Positions 33,601 through 41,521 of a stretch of 64,000 nucleotides of DNA are shown piece after piece. Position 1 is the stretch's first letter. The number at the start of each line of letters is the position of its first letter. Made by a program: the position numbers and the translations under genes. Source of the DNA: Thiohalomonas denitrificans (lineage in GTDB: Bacteria; Pseudomonadota; Gammaproteobacteria; Thiohalomonadales; Thiohalomonadaceae); assembly GCA_020725115.1 (NCBI GenBank), contig DYFR01000021.1:1-64000 (forward strand), in the 5' to 3' direction. The notes beneath the pieces were generated by a model that was not told the DNA's origin, ran no database searches, and saw nothing but the letters and a program-made list of their open reading frames with translations.

Positions 33601-34283
33601 AACCCATCACCACGCGGCCTGGCGCACGCCCGTTGCTGAATGTGGAATATAACCCGCTGATGATCGTTTTCGGCACGGGTAGTTTCTTCCGCGATCAGGA
33701 CAGCACGTCAACCCAGGTACAGACGTTGTACGGCATCATCGATAACGCAACCCTCGTCACTAATCGCAGCGAGTTGCTGCAGCAGGAAATTACCTGGCAG
33801 GGCGACGTCACTTTCGACAGCTACACGTACACCGTACGGTCCGTCTCCAGTAATGATGCCTTGGCGACCCATAAGGGCTGGTATCTCGACCTCATATATG
33901 CCGGCAATGCCGAGGGTGAACGTGTAATCAGTGCGCCTACGTTCCCGACCGGACTTACTCAGGATCGGGTACGTTTCAGCACATTGATACCTAACGACGA
34001 TCCCTGCAGCAGTGGACGCAGTGGCTTCATCATGGATCTCATGCTGGCCGATGGCGGAGCCAACCAATACGCCGTGTACGATTTGAACCGGGATGGTTAT
34101 TTCACTGCCAACGAAAACTATAGCGGCCTGGGTGGCGGCACCGGCGAGGAACTGGTTACCATCCGCGATGCTGGCATCGAACGTGGTTATCTTGGTGATG
34201 GCACGGTCTTGCCGCCGATGAGTATCGGTGGCAAGGAGGGACGCGAATCCTGGAGGCAGCTGCGCCCGGCCATTGATGATTAA
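30693..34283 (+). CDS. pilY1: Type IV pilus tip protein PilY1
   Basis: This secreted protein of 1196 residues has a signal peptide ending at AQA (residues 28-30). The N-terminal half contains a von Willebrand A-like domain with the metal site DDSGS at 54-58 and ILMTDGYWSG near 388. The C-terminal half is a beta-propeller (YVAANDGMLHAFHGETG, RVYAGDLQGNLWRF) followed by DLNRDGYF near 1129, a likely calcium-binding loop. PilY1 controls pilus extension, adhesion and surface sensing. The start at 30693 has AAGGAG seven bases upstream; an earlier in-frame GTG does not. Length matches Pseudomonas PilY1 (about 1160). Confidence 0.95.
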   Translation: MKTHMTHLRRFKGLTLGLALGLATITPAQAQVDIANSPLFVTSSIEPNIMFILDDSGSMHFEVTPDDIAFPGTAYAAFVFPRANQVYGAEDYAQSFLQVATVADNNAYNARLRSPQVNATYYNPSVTYTPWTKHDNTLYPVASPSCAPHNPEKSGTCPTGSVNGYARNLTVTNGSYNSNYWRSCDSAGSCTSSDSSTPTFWPATYFWYDGSDAWGWNDYTKIEIKAGTPSYSGHGRENRTDCAGGICTYAQEIQNFANWYTYYRSRILASRAAIGKSFAQQSEGMRVGFGAINKGSSYVDSLTISTDTIVLGVRPFSGANRQAFFSELYTRDIPRLGTPLRKALDDAGKYFSRTDNRGPWGAVPGTNDSTTHLQCRQSYTILMTDGYWSGTSTHQAGTSAARDNVDNLDGPVIYDPEGNSYQYVPKDPFRDSASNTLADVAMYYWKRDLRTDLANEVPTSPSNPAFWQHMVTFGVGLGVSGSIDPQTAWAAVENETAIAWTNTDPNSVNCSGTACAARLDDLLHAAINSHGGFFSAADPQTFATELSGVLDAIVARVESSATAAAASSAFLHTGTKLYTAGFRSGDWSGMLSAHNINPDGNLGGLAWDAETQLRATTPAARNIFTRNNTTNATVALELANLSAAQQTALNRSLTNTTDSLGANRIDWLRGNDAAHTSFRSRSGSGDLRRLGDIINSNPQFSGNIDFGYRLLPGAEGTSYITFRTTSPITTRPDMIYVAANDGMLHAFHGETGAEVFAYIPSSLLLPEGTDTFSRINRLMDPDYTHRYFMDGTAAVSDAYATSWANGGSAGWRTVLVGSMGAGGRTVYALDVTDPTATGNKVLWEFNDADLGYNVGQPAIVRMTNGDWAAIFGNGYNSANHRAVLYIVRLRDGALLSKVDTGVGSAAAPNGMASPLASDWTESDLITRRVYAGDLQGNLWRFNVSGNVSQWNQSGNRMVLFQAKDAGGTPQPITTRPGARPLLNVEYNPLMIVFGTGSFFRDQDSTSTQVQTLYGIIDNATLVTNRSELLQQEITWQGDVTFDSYTYTVRSVSSNDALATHKGWYLDLIYAGNAEGERVISAPTFPTGLTQDRVRFSTLIPNDDPCSSGRSGFIMDLMLADGGANQYAVYDLNRDGYFTANENYSGLGGGTGEELVTIRDAGIERGYLGDGTVLPPMSIGGKEGRESWRQLRPAIDD

Positions 34284-34339
34284 TCTGAAATTTGGCGCGG
34301 TAACTCTACACACACAAGGTGTCATTGAGGATACATATC

Positions 34340-34633
34340 ATGCTCAAATCCGTGATCGCAGTAGCCGCACTACTCTGCCTCGTGCCGGCCAGCGTACTGG
34401 CACAACCCGAACTGCAGGGTTTTCTAGAACATTCCGACAACAAGCAGCGGATCATCCAGGTAGATGGCGTTACGTATAAGATGGCGCATGACGTGAAGGT
34501 CACGGCGGATGGCGGTCGCACCATCGATCTGTTTCTGCTCCGGCCGGGCCAACCTCTTGGACTGTTCTGGCGCAAGGAAGACAGTTCCAGGACGATCACA
34601 CGCATCCATGTTTATGATCAGTTCCCGTTGTAA
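34340..34633 (+). CDS. pilY2: Small secreted PilY2-like protein
   Basis: This 97-residue protein has a signal peptide (MLKSVIAVAALLCLVPASVLA) and a short mature domain with GFLEHSDNKQRIIQVDGVTYKM, a small beta-fold typical of PilY2-like proteins. It lies between pilY1 and pilE, exactly where PilY2 stands in Pseudomonas. PilY2 is needed for normal pilus production there, but its mechanism is unknown. GAGG about nine bases upstream supports the ATG at 34340. Assignment rests mainly on position and size. Confidence 0.75.
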   Translation: MLKSVIAVAALLCLVPASVLAQPELQGFLEHSDNKQRIIQVDGVTYKMAHDVKVTADGGRTIDLFLLRPGQPLGLFWRKEDSSRTITRIHVYDQFPL

Positions 34634-34671
34634 GTTTGCAACGGATATCTCACCTTTGAGGACAGTACGCC

Positions 34672-35103
34672 ATGACCGATAAGTCACACGGATTCACCCT
34701 GATTGAATTAATGATCGTGGTAGCCATAGTCGGCATACTTGCCGCCATCGCCTATCCAGCCTACACGGAACAGGTACGCAAATCGAAGCGGGCCGATGCG
34801 CAAGCCGCCCTGATGGGACTCGCCAACGCCATGGAGCGCCACTTCACGGCCAACAGCACTTATGCGACTGCGGCAGATGGCGCGGGTGTTCCGCTGGTTT
34901 ATGCGGCGCAGGTTCCCATTGATGGCGGCACCGCTTATTACAACTTGCGTGTCACTGCCGCCGACGGTACGAGTTACACGCTACAGGCCACGGCTACCGG
35001 CAGCATGGCCAGTGACGCAGACTGCGGCAACCTGACCCTCACCTCCACCAGCGTTCGCGGCAAGTCAGGTACTAACACCGTGGATTACTGCTGGCGTCGT
35101 TAG
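34672..35103 (+). CDS. pilE: Type IV minor pilin PilE
   Basis: This 143-residue prepilin has leader MTDKSHG cut before [20 protein letters not shown], with Glu at mature position 5. The region [20 protein letters not shown] is characteristic of PilE minor pilins. C-terminal cysteines (ADCGNL and DYCWRR) should form the D-region disulphide. It is the last gene of the operon and is followed by a strong hairpin terminator. The final CWRR tail is typical. Confidence 0.95.
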   Translation: MTDKSHGFTLIELMIVVAIVGILAAIAYPAYTEQVRKSKRADAQAALMGLANAMERHFTANSTYATAADGAGVPLVYAAQVPIDGGTAYYNLRVTAADGTSYTLQATATGSMASDADCGNLTLTSTSVRGKSGTNTVDYCWRR

Positions 35104-35179
35104 AGGGGAGTCGTTCTGCGAAAAAGTCTGGTGATCGTGGCTACTCTAGGCGCAGACCAGCAACCTGCCGAGTAACAAG

Positions 35180-35206
35180 AACCGGGCTTTGCGGCCCGGT
35201 TTTTTC
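35180..35206 (+). terminator. Intrinsic terminator of the pilus operon
   Basis: The stem AACCGGGC/GCCCGGTT with loop TTTGCG is followed by a run of six T. It lies 77 bases after the pilE stop and just before the convergent ispH gene. Confidence 0.92.
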
Positions 35207-35225
35207 TTAAGCACATCTAGCAGAA

Positions 35226-36164
35226 TCAACCCTGGCGTAACTCCTTCGGCAACGGAAAGGCATGACTCTCCGTCACGCCGGCGTCTATTGAGAACTCATT
35301 GGCACCCAGGGTACGCAGACGATCAAGCACCTGCTGCACAAGTATTTCCGGTGCGGAAGCGCCGGCGGTGACACCAACGACTTCTTTCCCTTGCAGCCAC
35401 TCCGGCTGCAATTCTTCGGCGGTATCTATCAGATAGGCCGGCGTGCCACTGCGTTCGGAAACCTCGCGCAGGCGGTTGGAGTTGGAGCTGTTGGGAGAAC
35501 CGACGACCAGCACCATATCGCACAACGAGGCCAGGCGCTTCACAGCGTCCTGCCTGTTCTGGGTGGCATAGCAGATGTCATCCTTGCGTGGCCCCTGAAT
35601 GGCGGGAAAACGCTGGCGCAGTGCAGCTACCACGGCGGCGGCATCATCCACCGACAGCGTGGTCTGGGTGACGTAGGCAAGATGTTCCGGGAAGTTCACC
35701 TTTAACGCGGCGACATCAGCCACGTCCTCCACCAGATAGATCGCCCGGCCATCATTACCATCGTACTGCCCCATGGTGCCCTCCACCTCAGGGTGACCCG
35801 CATGGCCGATCATGATGACCTCATGGGCGGCATGGGCGTGGCGATCGACTTCGATGTGCACCTTGGTCACCAGCGGACAGGTAGCATCGAATACGCGCAG
35901 CCCGCGCCGCTGTGCTTCCTGCTGCACTGCACGAGGCACACCGTGGGCACTGAAGATGACCGTGGCACCATCGGGCACTTCATCCAGCTCATCGACGAAC
36001 ACCGCGCCCTTGGCGCGCAGGTCTTCCACCACATAGCGGTTGTGCACCACTTCATGGCGTACATAGATGGGGGCACCAAACAGTTGCAGTGATCGCTCGA
36101 CGATGTCGATGGCCCGGTCGACACCGGCACAGAAACCACGCGGACTGGCGAGGATGACCTTCAT
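35226..36164 (-). CDS. ispH: 4-hydroxy-3-methylbut-2-enyl diphosphate reductase
   Basis: IspH (LytB) carries out the last step of the non-mevalonate isoprenoid pathway, giving IPP and DMAPP, with a 4Fe-4S cluster. The 312-residue protein shows the three cluster cysteines Cys12 (RGFCAGV), Cys96 (ATCPLV) and Cys198 ([10 protein letters not shown]), and catalytic Glu in the VEGTMGQY region. Its start overlaps the fkpB stop by four bases. It is the last gene of the ileS-lspA-fkpB-ispH run. The product feeds IspB, also encoded here. Confidence 0.97.
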   Translation of the reverse strand: MKVILASPRGFCAGVDRAIDIVERSLQLFGAPIYVRHEVVHNRYVVEDLRAKGAVFVDELDEVPDGATVIFSAHGVPRAVQQEAQRRGLRVFDATCPLVTKVHIEVDRHAHAAHEVIMIGHAGHPEVEGTMGQYDGNDGRAIYLVEDVADVAALKVNFPEHLAYVTQTTLSVDDAAAVVAALRQRFPAIQGPRKDDICYATQNRQDAVKRLASLCDMVLVVGSPNSSNSNRLREVSERSGTPAYLIDTAEELQPEWLQGKEVVGVTAGASAPEILVQQVLDRLRTLGANEFSIDAGVTESHAFPLPKELRQG

Positions 36165-36601
36165 GCGTCTACCGCCAGGATTTCCACGTCGAAGGTCAAG
36201 GTGTGTCCCGCCAGCGGATGATTGAAATCCACCGTAACGCGCGCCTCGTCAATCTCTGTCACCGTTCCGGGCACTTCATCGCCTGCCGGCGTGGTGAAAC
36301 CGACGATCACGCCCGGCGCCAGATCCATGTCAACAGGGAAATCATCGCGCGGCATCACGTGTACAGCACCTGCATCGGGATAACCGAAACATTGTTCCGG
36401 GCTGACGCTGTAGGTGGCGTGCTGACCGGCATGCATACCTGATAAAAAGTTTTCCAGCCCCTCCAGCATGGTGCCGTCACCCAGGGTAAAAACGAGTGGC
36501 TCACCGTCACGGCTGGTGTCGGCCTCGGTGCCGTTCTCCAGGGTCAGGGTGTAGTGCAGCGTGATGCGGCTGCCGGGGTTGATTACAGGTGCCGTATTCA
36601 T
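36161..36601 (-). CDS. fkpB: FKBP-type peptidyl-prolyl isomerase FkpB (SlyD-like)
   Basis: This 146-residue SlyD/FkpB-type isomerase has an FKBP core interrupted by an IF chaperone insert. Motifs are [30 protein letters not shown] and [15 protein letters not shown]. It lacks the His-rich metal tail of SlyD. The position between lspA and ispH is conserved in gammaproteobacteria. The ATG at 36601 gives the usual N-terminus; upstream sequence to lspA is non-coding. Confidence 0.95.
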   Translation of the reverse strand: MNTAPVINPGSRITLHYTLTLENGTEADTSRDGEPLVFTLGDGTMLEGLENFLSGMHAGQHATYSVSPEQCFGYPDAGAVHVMPRDDFPVDMDLAPGVIVGFTTPAGDEVPGTVTEIDEARVTVDFNHPLAGHTLTFDVEILAVDA

Positions 36602-36665
36602 CGGCGACTCCAAGGATTCATGTGCAACAGAGTTTAGATGGGAAGCCAGGCCCCGCCGAAGGGCG

Positions 36666-37130
36666 CTATGACTTGTGCTCACCGCGGAAGGCATCGACCA
36701 GCAACATGACTGCCCCGACGCTGATGGCAGAATCAGCCACATTAAAGGCGGGCCAATGCCACGAACCATAGTAGATATCGACAAAATCCACTACGTAACC
36801 CAGGGTGACGCGATCCCACACATTGCCCAACGCGCCGCCGAGCACCAGCGCCAGCGCCACCGCCAACCACCGCTGGTTACGCTGCAGCTGGTGCAGCCAC
36901 CAGATGAGCGCCACGCTCACGCCGATGGCGACCACGACAAAGAACCAGCGCTGCCAGCCGCCGGCCTGGCTGAGAAAACTGAAAGCGGCGCCTGAATTGT
37001 GCATCAGGGTAAGGTTGAACAACGGCAGCACCGGCACCGGGTCGTGCAGCACCAGGTGCGCGCTGGCCAGCACCTTGGTGATCTGATCCAGGGCGATCAC
37101 GACAATGGAAAGCCACAGCCACTTCAGCAT
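36666..37130 (-). CDS. lspA: Lipoprotein signal peptidase (signal peptidase II)
   Basis: LspA cleaves signal peptides of prolipoproteins in the inner membrane. The 154-residue protein has four membrane segments and both catalytic aspartates: NVWDRVTLGYVVDFVD and FNVADSAIS. The N-terminal motif ALDQITK and the NSGAAFSFL motif are present. The start at 37130 matches the family (MLKWLWLS); the frame extends upstream only into repeat DNA. The gene normally sits directly after ileS, but here a repeat pair at 37158-37224 is inserted. Confidence 0.96.
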   Translation of the reverse strand: MLKWLWLSIVVIALDQITKVLASAHLVLHDPVPVLPLFNLTLMHNSGAAFSFLSQAGGWQRWFFVVVAIGVSVALIWWLHQLQRNQRWLAVALALVLGGALGNVWDRVTLGYVVDFVDIYYGSWHWPAFNVADSAISVGAVMLLVDAFRGEHKS

Positions 37131-37157
37131 CTGAACACCGTTCCATCTTGAACACAG

Positions 37158-37224
37158 GAGCCGGGTCCTCTCGGCGAGCCGTGCCAAAGATGGAGGCCGG
37201 TTCGCCCACGGAGCGGGCTCCTAC
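37158..37224. repeat. REP/BIME-like inverted pair between ileS and lspA
   Basis: A GGAGCCGGGTCCTCTCGGC-type unit at 37158-37177 faces an inverted GTAG-headed unit at 37201-37224. The latter is 23 of 24 identical to the unit at 21900-21923. The spacing and facing orientation resemble a BIME of two REP sequences. It fills most of the 109-base ileS-lspA spacer. Confidence 0.85.
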
Positions 37225-37239
37225 CATGTAGAACAGACA

Positions 37240-40080
37240 TCACGCGAAACATCGTACTTCGCCTGCACCGCTGACATTTTCCACGCAGCGGCCACACAGC
37301 TCCGGATGCTCGGCGTGGCTGCCCACATCCTCGCGCAGGTGCCAGCAGCGTACGCACTTGGTGTGCGCCGACGGCGTTACCTGTACCCACATATCATCCT
37401 TGCCGCTCAGGGTAAAATGCAGCGCATTGTCCGGCGGGCTATCCGCCTGATGTACGCGGGCATAGGAGGTGATCAGCACGAAACGCAGCTCATCACCCAG
37501 CCTGGCGAGGGCGTCGTGGAGTTCGCGGCCGCAGTAGAGGTCTACCTCCGCTTCCAGGCCGGAGCCGATGCCGCCGGCGACGCGCACGCGCTCCAGTTCC
37601 TTGTACACCAGCTCGCGCACTTCCATTATCTGCGCCCAGTAAGCCATATTCATGCCCTGCTCGTCGCCCAGCGCCGGGAAGTCGTACCAGGTGGCGAGGA
37701 ACACAGACTCACCACGCTGTCCCGGAACCGCCGCCCAAATCTCTTCCGCAGTGAAGCTCAGGATCGGTGCCAGCCAGCGCGTCAGCGCCTCGACGATGTG
37801 ATATAGCGCGGTCTGCGCCGAGCGGCGCGCCAGCGAATCATGCGGCGTGGTGTACTGGCGATCCTTGATGATGTCGAGATAGAAGGCACCAAGCTCAACC
37901 GAACAGAAGTTGTGCACCTTCTGATAGATAAGATGGAACTCGTAATCGTCATAGGCTGCGATGACTTCCTGCTGCAACTGCTGTGCGCGGGCCACCGCCC
38001 AGCGATCCAGCGGCAGCAGATCGGCGGCAGCGATGGCATCGCGTCCCGGATCGAAACCGGCCAGGTTGGCGAGCAGGAAGCGCGCAGTATTGCGGATGCG
38101 ACGGTAGGCATCGGCGGTACGCTTCAGAATTTCATCGGACACCGTCATCTCGCCGCGATAGTCGGTGGAGGCCACCCACAGGCGCAGGATGTCGGCGCCG
38201 AGATTGCTCACCACCTTCTGCGGTGCCACCACGTTGCCCTTGGACTTGGACATCTTCTGGCCCTTGGCATCGACGGTGAAGCCGTGGGTCAGCACCTGTT
38301 CGTAAGGTGCGCGGCCGTGGATGGCGACCGAGGTGAGCAGCGAGGACTGGAACCAGCCGCGGTGCTGATCGGAGCCTTCCAGATACAGGTCGGCCGGGCT
38401 GCGCAAATCGCCACGCCGCTCCAGCACGCAGGCATGGGTCACACCGGAGTCGAACCACACGTCCAGGGTATCGGTAACCTTGTCGTAGTCGGCTGCCTCG
38501 GCGCCGAGCAGTTCGCTGGCCTCCAGGTCGAACCAGGCATCGATGCCCTTCTGTTCCACACGCTGGGCCACTTCCTCGATCAGTCGTGCGGTATCCGGGT
38601 GCAATGCGCCACTGGTTTTGTGCACGAACAATGCGATGGGTACACCCCAGGTGCGCTGGCGCGAGATGCACCAGTCGGGGCGCTTGTCCACCATGCCCTC
38701 GATGCGCGCCTGACCCCAGCTCGGGATCCAGCGCGTGTGGCGAATGGCATCCATCGCCGCGGTGCGCAGGCTGCTCTGTTCCATGCTGATGAACCACTGC
38801 GGCGTGGCGCGGAAGATGATCGGCGTCTTGTGGCGCCAGCAGTGCGGATAGCTGTGGCGCAGGGCATGGGCATGCACCAGCGCGCCGCGCGTGCGCAGCA
38901 CCTCCAGCACCGAATCATTCGCCTTGAATACATGCTGGCCCTCGAACAGCGGCGTGCCGGGCAGGAACTTGCCGTCGCCGCCCACCGGGTTCTCCACCTT
39001 GAGGTTGTAGCGCGAGCCGACCACGTAGTCTTCCTGGCCGTGGCCCGGCGCGGTGTGCACCGCGCCGGTACCGGCCTCGAGGGTAACGTGTTCTCCGACG
39101 ATGATCGGAACCTCGCGGTCATAGAACGGGTGTTGTAGTTTCAAACCCTCCAGTGCCGCGCCCTTGCAGTAGGCGATGACCCGATAATCGCTCACGCCGT
39201 AGCGTGCCATGGCATCCTTCACCATCGGCTCGGCCAGCACCAGCCGTTCCGGGCCATGCTCGCCAACACCGTCACACTGCACCACGGCATAATCAAAGTC
39301 GGCATTGAGCGCCACCGCCTGGTTGGCGGGCAGGGTCCACGGTGTGGTGGTCCAGATCACCACGCTGATCGGCCCTTTTCCCTCGTGTTCCGCCACATGA
39401 TGGGCGCGCACCATGAAGGCTTCATCATCAAGTACGGCGAAGCGCACATCGATGGCCGGCGAGGTCTTGTCCTCGTACTCCACCTCGGCCTCGGCCAGGG
39501 CCGAGCCGCAATCCACACACCAGTGCACCGGCTTGGAGCCCTTGTGCAGATGGCCACGCTCGATGATGCGACCAAGGGAGCGGATGATGTCGGCCTCGAA
39601 CCTGAAGTCCATGGTGAGGTAGGGATGGTCCCAGTCACCGAAGACGCCGAGGCGCTTGAAATCCTCGCGCTGGCCGCTCACCTGCTCCTGCGCGTATTCG
39701 CGGCAGGCCTTGCGGAAGGCCGCCGGCGTCACCGCCACACCAGCCTTGCCGATCTTTTTCTCCACCTGCAATTCGATGGGCAGTCCGTGGCAGTCCCAAC
39801 CCGGCACATAGGGCGCATCGAAGCCGCTCATCGTGCGCGCCTTGACGATGATGTCCTTCAGCACCTTGTTCACCGCATGGCCGATGTGGATGCTGCCGTT
39901 GGCATAGGGTGGGCCGTCGTGCAGGATGAACTGGTCACGCCCTGCGCCAGCCTGACGCAGCTTGCCGTACAGATCCATCGTCTCCCAGTGCCTCAGCATC
40001 TCCGGCTCACGCCGGGCGAGATCGCCGCGCATGGGGAAACCGGTTTCCGGCAGGTTCAGTGTGTGCTTGTAGTCTTTCAC
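37240..40080 (-). CDS. ileS: Isoleucine--tRNA ligase
   Basis: IleS charges tRNA-Ile and edits misactivated valine. The 946-residue class I synthetase shows the HIGH motif ([11 protein letters not shown] near residue 60), the KMSKS motif ([12 protein letters not shown] near 605) and a C-terminal zinc ribbon ([12 protein letters not shown] and CGRCVENV). The start is taken as the GTG at 40080 ([20 protein letters not shown]), which matches E. coli; a GTG five codons upstream lies at the edge of an inverted repeat. In relatives ileS follows ribF directly; here a GxxExxY gene intervenes. Confidence 0.96.
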   Translation of the reverse strand: MKDYKHTLNLPETGFPMRGDLARREPEMLRHWETMDLYGKLRQAGAGRDQFILHDGPPYANGSIHIGHAVNKVLKDIIVKARTMSGFDAPYVPGWDCHGLPIELQVEKKIGKAGVAVTPAAFRKACREYAQEQVSGQREDFKRLGVFGDWDHPYLTMDFRFEADIIRSLGRIIERGHLHKGSKPVHWCVDCGSALAEAEVEYEDKTSPAIDVRFAVLDDEAFMVRAHHVAEHEGKGPISVVIWTTTPWTLPANQAVALNADFDYAVVQCDGVGEHGPERLVLAEPMVKDAMARYGVSDYRVIAYCKGAALEGLKLQHPFYDREVPIIVGEHVTLEAGTGAVHTAPGHGQEDYVVGSRYNLKVENPVGGDGKFLPGTPLFEGQHVFKANDSVLEVLRTRGALVHAHALRHSYPHCWRHKTPIIFRATPQWFISMEQSSLRTAAMDAIRHTRWIPSWGQARIEGMVDKRPDWCISRQRTWGVPIALFVHKTSGALHPDTARLIEEVAQRVEQKGIDAWFDLEASELLGAEAADYDKVTDTLDVWFDSGVTHACVLERRGDLRSPADLYLEGSDQHRGWFQSSLLTSVAIHGRAPYEQVLTHGFTVDAKGQKMSKSKGNVVAPQKVVSNLGADILRLWVASTDYRGEMTVSDEILKRTADAYRRIRNTARFLLANLAGFDPGRDAIAAADLLPLDRWAVARAQQLQQEVIAAYDDYEFHLIYQKVHNFCSVELGAFYLDIIKDRQYTTPHDSLARRSAQTALYHIVEALTRWLAPILSFTAEEIWAAVPGQRGESVFLATWYDFPALGDEQGMNMAYWAQIMEVRELVYKELERVRVAGGIGSGLEAEVDLYCGRELHDALARLGDELRFVLITSYARVHQADSPPDNALHFTLSGKDDMWVQVTPSAHTKCVRCWHLREDVGSHAEHPELCGRCVENVSGAGEVRCFA

Positions 40081-40091
40081 AATATATCTAC

Positions 40092-40508
40092 TCACCGCAG
40101 AGACGCAGAGGGCGCCGAGTTATATTCATTCACAATACGTTTGATGCCGTCTCGCAAGACCGGCACATTGAAGTTGATTAGCAGCCCCCGTTTTAGTCCG
40201 GACAGTTTCAAATAACTAATCACCTGCGCCTGGTGCACGGGGACGAACTTTTCAACGGACTTCAGTTCAAGCAGCACCTGCTGCGCAACCACTATATCCA
40301 AACGATAGCCACACTCCAGCAAAGAGTCTTTATACCGTACCGGCAATGGCACTTGGCGCTCAAAGGCAAGACCGATGTTCTTTAGCTCCCAACATAAACA
40401 CTCTTCGTATGCCGACTCCAACAACCCTGGACCAAGGTGGCGATGTACTTCAATGGCACACGCAATCACGCCTTGCATTAATTCATCAACAGCATGCTCC
40501 TTCATCAT
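40092..40508 (-). CDS. GxxExxY protein (PD-(D/E)XK nuclease-like)
   Basis: This soluble 138-residue protein belongs to the GxxExxY family (PDDEXK_3). The name motif is Gly28-x-x-Glu31-x-x-Tyr34 (GLLESAY), and the nuclease-type motif is Asp71 plus Glu81-Leu-Lys83 (YRLDIVV and [10 protein letters not shown]). No activity is established for the family; a role in nucleic-acid cleavage is inferred from the fold. The last residues (APSASLR) and stop codon come from the left inverted repeat. The gene start overlaps the extended ribF end by 23 bases. Two ATG codons in tandem could both initiate. Confidence 0.88.
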   Translation of the reverse strand: MMKEHAVDELMQGVIACAIEVHRHLGPGLLESAYEECLCWELKNIGLAFERQVPLPVRYKDSLLECGYRLDIVVAQQVLLELKSVEKFVPVHQAQVISYLKLSGLKRGLLINFNVPVLRDGIKRIVNEYNSAPSASLR

Positions 40509-40549
40509 CCTTATGATTCTCCTCTGCGTCCTCTGCGTCTCGGCGGTAA
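40092..40549. mobile_element. Putative mobile cassette: CGCAGAG inverted repeats around a GxxExxY gene
   Basis: Left arm 40092-40119 (core CCGCAGAGACGCAGAGG) and right arm 40522-40549 are inverted repeats identical at about 24 of 28 positions. They enclose one gene, 40092-40508, almost exactly. The block separates ribF from ileS, which are adjacent in most gammaproteobacteria. The right arm has become the coding end of ribF (residues RRDAEDAEEN) and the left arm holds the stop codon of the cassette gene. No transposase is present, so mobilisation would be in trans or by the nuclease-like protein (inference). Confidence 0.6.
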
Positions 40550-41475
40550 ATCCTGTTGAAATAATCGCGCGCCTGTTGCGCGTCCACGTGGATCTGCTGC
40601 TTCAGCGCCTCGAATGAATCGAAGCGCTGCTCGTCACGGACCTTGTGCAGGAAATCCACGTACACATGGTGGCCGTAAAGATCGCCGCTGAAATCGAACA
40701 GGTGTACCTCCAGCAGCGGCCGCAGCCCCTGCACCGTCGGCCGCACGCCGACATTGGCCACTCCGCGCCACGGATCGCCCTCGACGCCAAACAGTTCCAC
40801 CGCGAACACGCCGCTGATGGGCGACGCCTTGCGGTGCAGGCGGATGTTGGCGGTTGGAAAACCGATGGTGCGGCCGCGCTTGTCGCCATGAACCACGCGG
40901 CCGCACATGCGGTAGGGCCGTCCCAGCAATTGCTCCGCCGGTTCCATCGCGCCACGCGCCAATTCGGCACGAATGCGCGTGCTGGACACACGTTCACCGC
41001 CCAGGGCGAAGGTGTGCATGTGCGCCACCTGAAAGCCGTACTTCTCACCCGCTGCCTGCAGCAGGGAAAAGTCACCGCGACGTCCGGCACCAAAACGAAA
41101 ATCGTCACCCACCACCAGATAGCGCACGCCCAATCCGTTGACCAGGATGTGCTCGATGAACTCCTCGGCCGGCAATGCCGCCAGCATGCGATTGAACGAC
41201 AGGCACAACACCCGATCCACCGAAAAGCGGCGCAGCGCCAGCAGTTTCTCGCGCAGGCGCGTCAGCCGCGGTACCGCATTGTCCGGCGCAAAGTATTCCT
41301 GCGGCTGTGGCTCGAAGGTGATCACCGTGGTGGGTACGCCGAACTCGTCGGCCTTCTCCGCCAGTTGTCCCAGCACGGCCTGATGCCCCAGATGCACGCC
41401 GTCGAAATTGCCGATGGTGGCGACACAGCCGTGATGGCGGTCGGAAAGATTGTGCAGGCCGCGAATGAGCTCCAT
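40486..41475 (-). CDS. ribF: Bifunctional riboflavin kinase / FAD synthetase
   Basis: RibF makes FMN and then FAD from riboflavin. The 329-residue protein has the FAD-synthetase nucleotidyl-transferase motif IGNFDGVHLGHQ, the STRIRAELARG motif, and the flavokinase block GRVVHGDKRGRTIGFPTANI. The normal family end is near QQARDYFNRI; here it continues for about 20 residues ([20 protein letters not shown]) encoded by the CGCAGAG repeat arm and the start of the GxxExxY gene. The extra tail is unlikely to be functional. The start at 41475 matches the family; the frame extends upstream without support. Confidence 0.95.
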   Translation of the reverse strand: MELIRGLHNLSDRHHGCVATIGNFDGVHLGHQAVLGQLAEKADEFGVPTTVITFEPQPQEYFAPDNAVPRLTRLREKLLALRRFSVDRVLCLSFNRMLAALPAEEFIEHILVNGLGVRYLVVGDDFRFGAGRRGDFSLLQAAGEKYGFQVAHMHTFALGGERVSSTRIRAELARGAMEPAEQLLGRPYRMCGRVVHGDKRGRTIGFPTANIRLHRKASPISGVFAVELFGVEGDPWRGVANVGVRPTVQGLRPLLEVHLFDFSGDLYGHHVYVDFLHKVRDEQRFDSFEALKQQIHVDAQQARDYFNRIYRRDAEDAEENHKDDEGACC

Positions 41476-41521
41476 GACTACCAACGAAAACCAAAAAGGG
41501 GGGTGATTATAAAGGAGTTTG

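Noticed and set aside
36602-36784. Longer N-terminus for fkpB
   Set aside because: The extra frame overlaps the end of lspA and lacks similarity; the ATG at 36601 gives the family start.
40092-40549. Prophage or full insertion sequence at the GxxExxY site
   Set aside because: No integrase, transposase or phage gene is present; only one gene with inverted repeats is seen.
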